Of a stretch of DNA of 64,000 nucleotides, positions 61,666 through 64,000 are shown piece after piece. The position numbers and the translations under genes are program-made. Source of the DNA: Geomonas ferrireducens (GTDB lineage: Bacteria > Desulfobacterota > Desulfuromonadia > Geobacterales > Geobacteraceae); NCBI RefSeq assembly GCF_004917065.1, contig NZ_SSYA01000001.1, positions 115,495 to 179,494 on the forward strand. The letters are read 5' to 3'. The notes beneath the pieces are model-generated. The model made no database searches and was not told where the DNA came from. It was given only the letters and a program-made list of their open reading frames with translations. Each line of letters opens with the position of its first letter. Position 1 is the stretch's first letter.

Positions 61666-63357
61666 CTACAACTTGCGGAAAGTCTCCATCTCGCGGTGCA
61701 CGGCTCCTATCAGGCCGTTGATCGCCTCGATCTCTTCCAGCATCTTCTTCGCCTCTTCGGCAGTTCCTTGGATCAGACGATCGACTTCAGTGACGTCTTT
61801 TCTGAGCACATCGCCGATGGCGATCTGTTCCATGCAGGTCTCTTTCAGTCGTTTGACCTTGTCGTTGTCCTCCTGGACACTCTTCATGTACATCCTGTTG
61901 CCGCGCACCTGCTCGTCGGTGGAACGGGTGATTTTCTCTGAGAGGCTACGCATCCGCTCGAGGCTGCGAACGATGAGTTGGGCCCCGGCCTCTTCCTCCT
62001 GAATGGCACGGCTGAACTGTTTGACTCGTGAGAGGTTTTTTTCCGCTTCATCGGTGATGAGCCGGCTCCCCGACGCCTGCTCGTTGGTTGCTGCAGCGAT
62101 CTGCTGAACCATACGTGAGGCCTCCGCGGCACTGTCCTCGATCCTGTGCAGTGCCTCGTCGGCTTTTTCCGAAACCCTTACCCCTTCGGCTACTTTGTCC
62201 TTGCCAAGTCTGGCGGCCGTCTCGGCCGCAGCGGTTTCCTTCTGGATGTTGCCGACCAGTTCCTCGATCTCATCAGTCGAGGCGGAGGTCCGTTTGGCGA
62301 GGGCGCGCACTTCCTCGGCAACCACAGCGAAAGCCTTGCCCCGTTCGCCGGCCTGAGCGGCAATGATCGAGGCATTGAGAGAGAGCAGGTTCGTCTGAGA
62401 TACGACCTCCTTGATTACGTCAAGGAACTCCCCGACACGCAGTGAGTGTTGGGATAGCCGATTGATCGCCTCCACTGAGTGGTCGCTATACTCTTCGATT
62501 TCAGTCATGGCGGCTATGGTGGCTGTCATAGCGTCCATACCGTCCGCCGCCTGCACCCGCACCTTGTCGGAACAATCAGATGTCCTCTTGGCCTTGTCGC
62601 GGATGTCGACGATCGAGTTGCCTATGGCGAGAATGGAGTTGTAGGTCTGTTCGGTGGAGTTGCTCAGCGCCTCAATGTTGGTCGACGTACCTTTTATGCT
62701 GGCGGCCATTTCCTCGATGGAAGCGGAAGTCTCCATCACTGAAGCGGAGTATTCCTGGATGCTCAGGGCGATGGCATCGGTCGCAGCGCTCATTTCAGCT
62801 GAGATTGAGGCGCGCTCGTCGGTACGCGAGGCAATGTCTTCGATCTCATGGAGAAGGTCGCGGAAAAAGGCGTTCATGTCGTCGATGGCCCCAAGGGTCT
62901 CCTTCTCCCTTGCCGCCTGTTTTTCGTTGTCCTCGACCGTCTTGGTGAAATCTGCGGTGAGCCGGTCATGCCGTCCGGAGATGTCGGCAGCGAGTCTCGT
63001 GACGTTTTCGACCATGACTAGGACGCGGTTCATCAGAGCGTCGTTGCACTCGATAAGCCGGTGCAGTTCGTCACCGTTCCCGGTAGCCTCACCGACGGAA
63101 ACCTCTCCGGTAATTTTGACCAGGTTTTTGAGTTGTTGCTCGACGTAAAGCCGCAAGGCTTCTTTGATGATGTGATAACAGAAGGTGCCGACGATGAATC
63201 CAGCGGCCAGGCAACCGAAGGCGTACAGGGGGGAGAATGCCTTGGTGCCGAAAAAAATCCAGGAGTAGAAAGGAAAGACGGCCCCCATAAGGAGACCAAA
63301 GCAAACCATGAATATGTAGGTGCTGCGTAGTGAGGAAAGATATTTGCGGAAAAACAT
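61666..63357 (-). CDS. Methyl-accepting chemotaxis protein
   Basis: A 563-residue receptor. Two N-terminal membrane helices ([21 protein letters not shown] and [20 protein letters not shown]) have only a short loop between them, so no periplasmic sensor domain is present. The cytoplasmic part is a long coiled-coil signalling domain with the CheA/CheW-contact tip [23 protein letters not shown] at 63357 is chosen. It probably senses internal or membrane state. Confidence 0.9.
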   Translation of the reverse strand: MFFRKYLSSLRSTYIFMVCFGLLMGAVFPFYSWIFFGTKAFSPLYAFGCLAAGFIVGTFCYHIIKEALRLYVEQQLKNLVKITGEVSVGEATGNGDELHRLIECNDALMNRVLVMVENVTRLAADISGRHDRLTADFTKTVEDNEKQAAREKETLGAIDDMNAFFRDLLHEIEDIASRTDERASISAEMSAATDAIALSIQEYSASVMETSASIEEMAASIKGTSTNIEALSNSTEQTYNSILAIGNSIVDIRDKAKRTSDCSDKVRVQAADGMDAMTATIAAMTEIEEYSDHSVEAINRLSQHSLRVGEFLDVIKEVVSQTNLLSLNASIIAAQAGERGKAFAVVAEEVRALAKRTSASTDEIEELVGNIQKETAAAETAARLGKDKVAEGVRVSEKADEALHRIEDSAAEASRMVQQIAAATNEQASGSRLITDEAEKNLSRVKQFSRAIQEEEAGAQLIVRSLERMRSLSEKITRSTDEQVRGNRMYMKSVQEDNDKVKRLKETCMEQIAIGDVLRKDVTEVDRLIQGTAEEAKKMLEEIEAINGLIGAVHREMETFRKL

Positions 63358-63477
63358 AAATGCCCCAATTGCATATAAATATGCCAATTAGTACATTAAA
63401 AATGTTGAAGTGTCAATCTAATAGGTAGATCTCCCCAGGCGACAACCCTGCAGGATTTACGAATGCATAAACGCGAA

Positions 63478-63504
63478 AAGCCCCACCGGTAATCCGGTGG
63501 GGCT
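63478..63504 (-). terminator. Terminator of rRNA operon
   Basis: GCCCCACCGG and CCGGTGGGGC form a perfect 10-base stem with a 4-base loop directly after the 5S gene; the minus-strand tail is TTTTCG. Confidence 0.8.
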
Positions 63505-63517
63505 TCTCTATTAAATT

Positions 63518-63631
<114 letters not shown>

Positions 63632-63802
63632 AGAAACTCTTACGCGCTAGCGCGAAACTCTCTGTTGTCGGACGTCGGACCAGTCGGACTGGTCAGACTA
63701 GTCTGACAGCTAAACAATCGCATCATCATGAATGTAGGTTGCAGCATAAGCAGTTTATGATCGGGGGGTGGAGGACCACCCCCCTCTCTAAGAATTTTTT
63801 AT

Positions 63803-64000
<198 letters not shown>

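Overview
The window reads as chromosome of a Geobacter-type bacterium (Geobacteraceae, closest in flavour to the Citrifermentans/Geomonas group; this is inference from gene content). The grounds are several outer-membrane multiheme c-type cytochromes with porin partners, a hopanoid cluster, a GSU3473-type small protein, and a GEMM-type riboswitch of the Geobacter cyclic AMP-GMP class. The DNA is GC-rich with few AT-rich patches. One rRNA operon end (5S and the 3' end of 23S, minus strand) closes the window.

Layout. 1-2.8 kb: a monoheme outer-membrane barrel protein diverges from a 9-10 heme lipoprotein cytochrome. 2.8-5.3 kb: queH, a DUF2905 gene, then hpnI and an mnmM-like methyltransferase on the other strand. 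5.3-14.8 kb: hopanoid region, with hpnN on minus facing away from shc-hpnA-dxs-hpnH on plus, ended by a clear terminator. 14.8-29.4 kb: mixed accessory region with DUF2157 membrane proteins, an ABM-domain membrane protein, a CapA-like enzyme with a DUF3160/beta-propeller protein, an iron-permease-like protein, an FMN reductase, and two putative peptidoglycan hydrolases (CHAP and NlpC/P60).

29.7-32.2 kb: a GEMM-I riboswitch with an overlapping terminator precedes a 704-residue coiled-coil protein whose two ends are copies of the same domain. 32.6-50.0 kb: two paralogous porin-cytochrome modules in opposite orientation. Each has an OmcA/MtrC-type decaheme lipoprotein, a beta-barrel porin, a pentaheme lipoprotein and a CX4CH/CXXCH lipoprotein. 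A glycerol operon (small outer-membrane protein, glpK, glpD) and a lipoprotein gene lie between them.

50.9-63.4 kb: mostly housekeeping and singletons: an MFS transporter, proC, an acylphosphatase, a DsbC-like thiol protein, two radical SAM proteins, pepD, an M48 peptidase, a DUF3943-like outer-membrane protein and a chemotaxis receptor.

Taken together, the window has three separate candidate electron conduits across the outer membrane, hopanoid synthesis and trafficking that would stiffen that membrane, and a riboswitch linking one unknown protein to a second messenger tied to surface respiration in Geobacter. The strongest leads are the riboswitch with its unusual target and the duplicated porin-cytochrome modules, which share a TTG start overlapped by a two-codon ORF. 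No CRISPR array, tRNA, insertion sequence or prophage was found.
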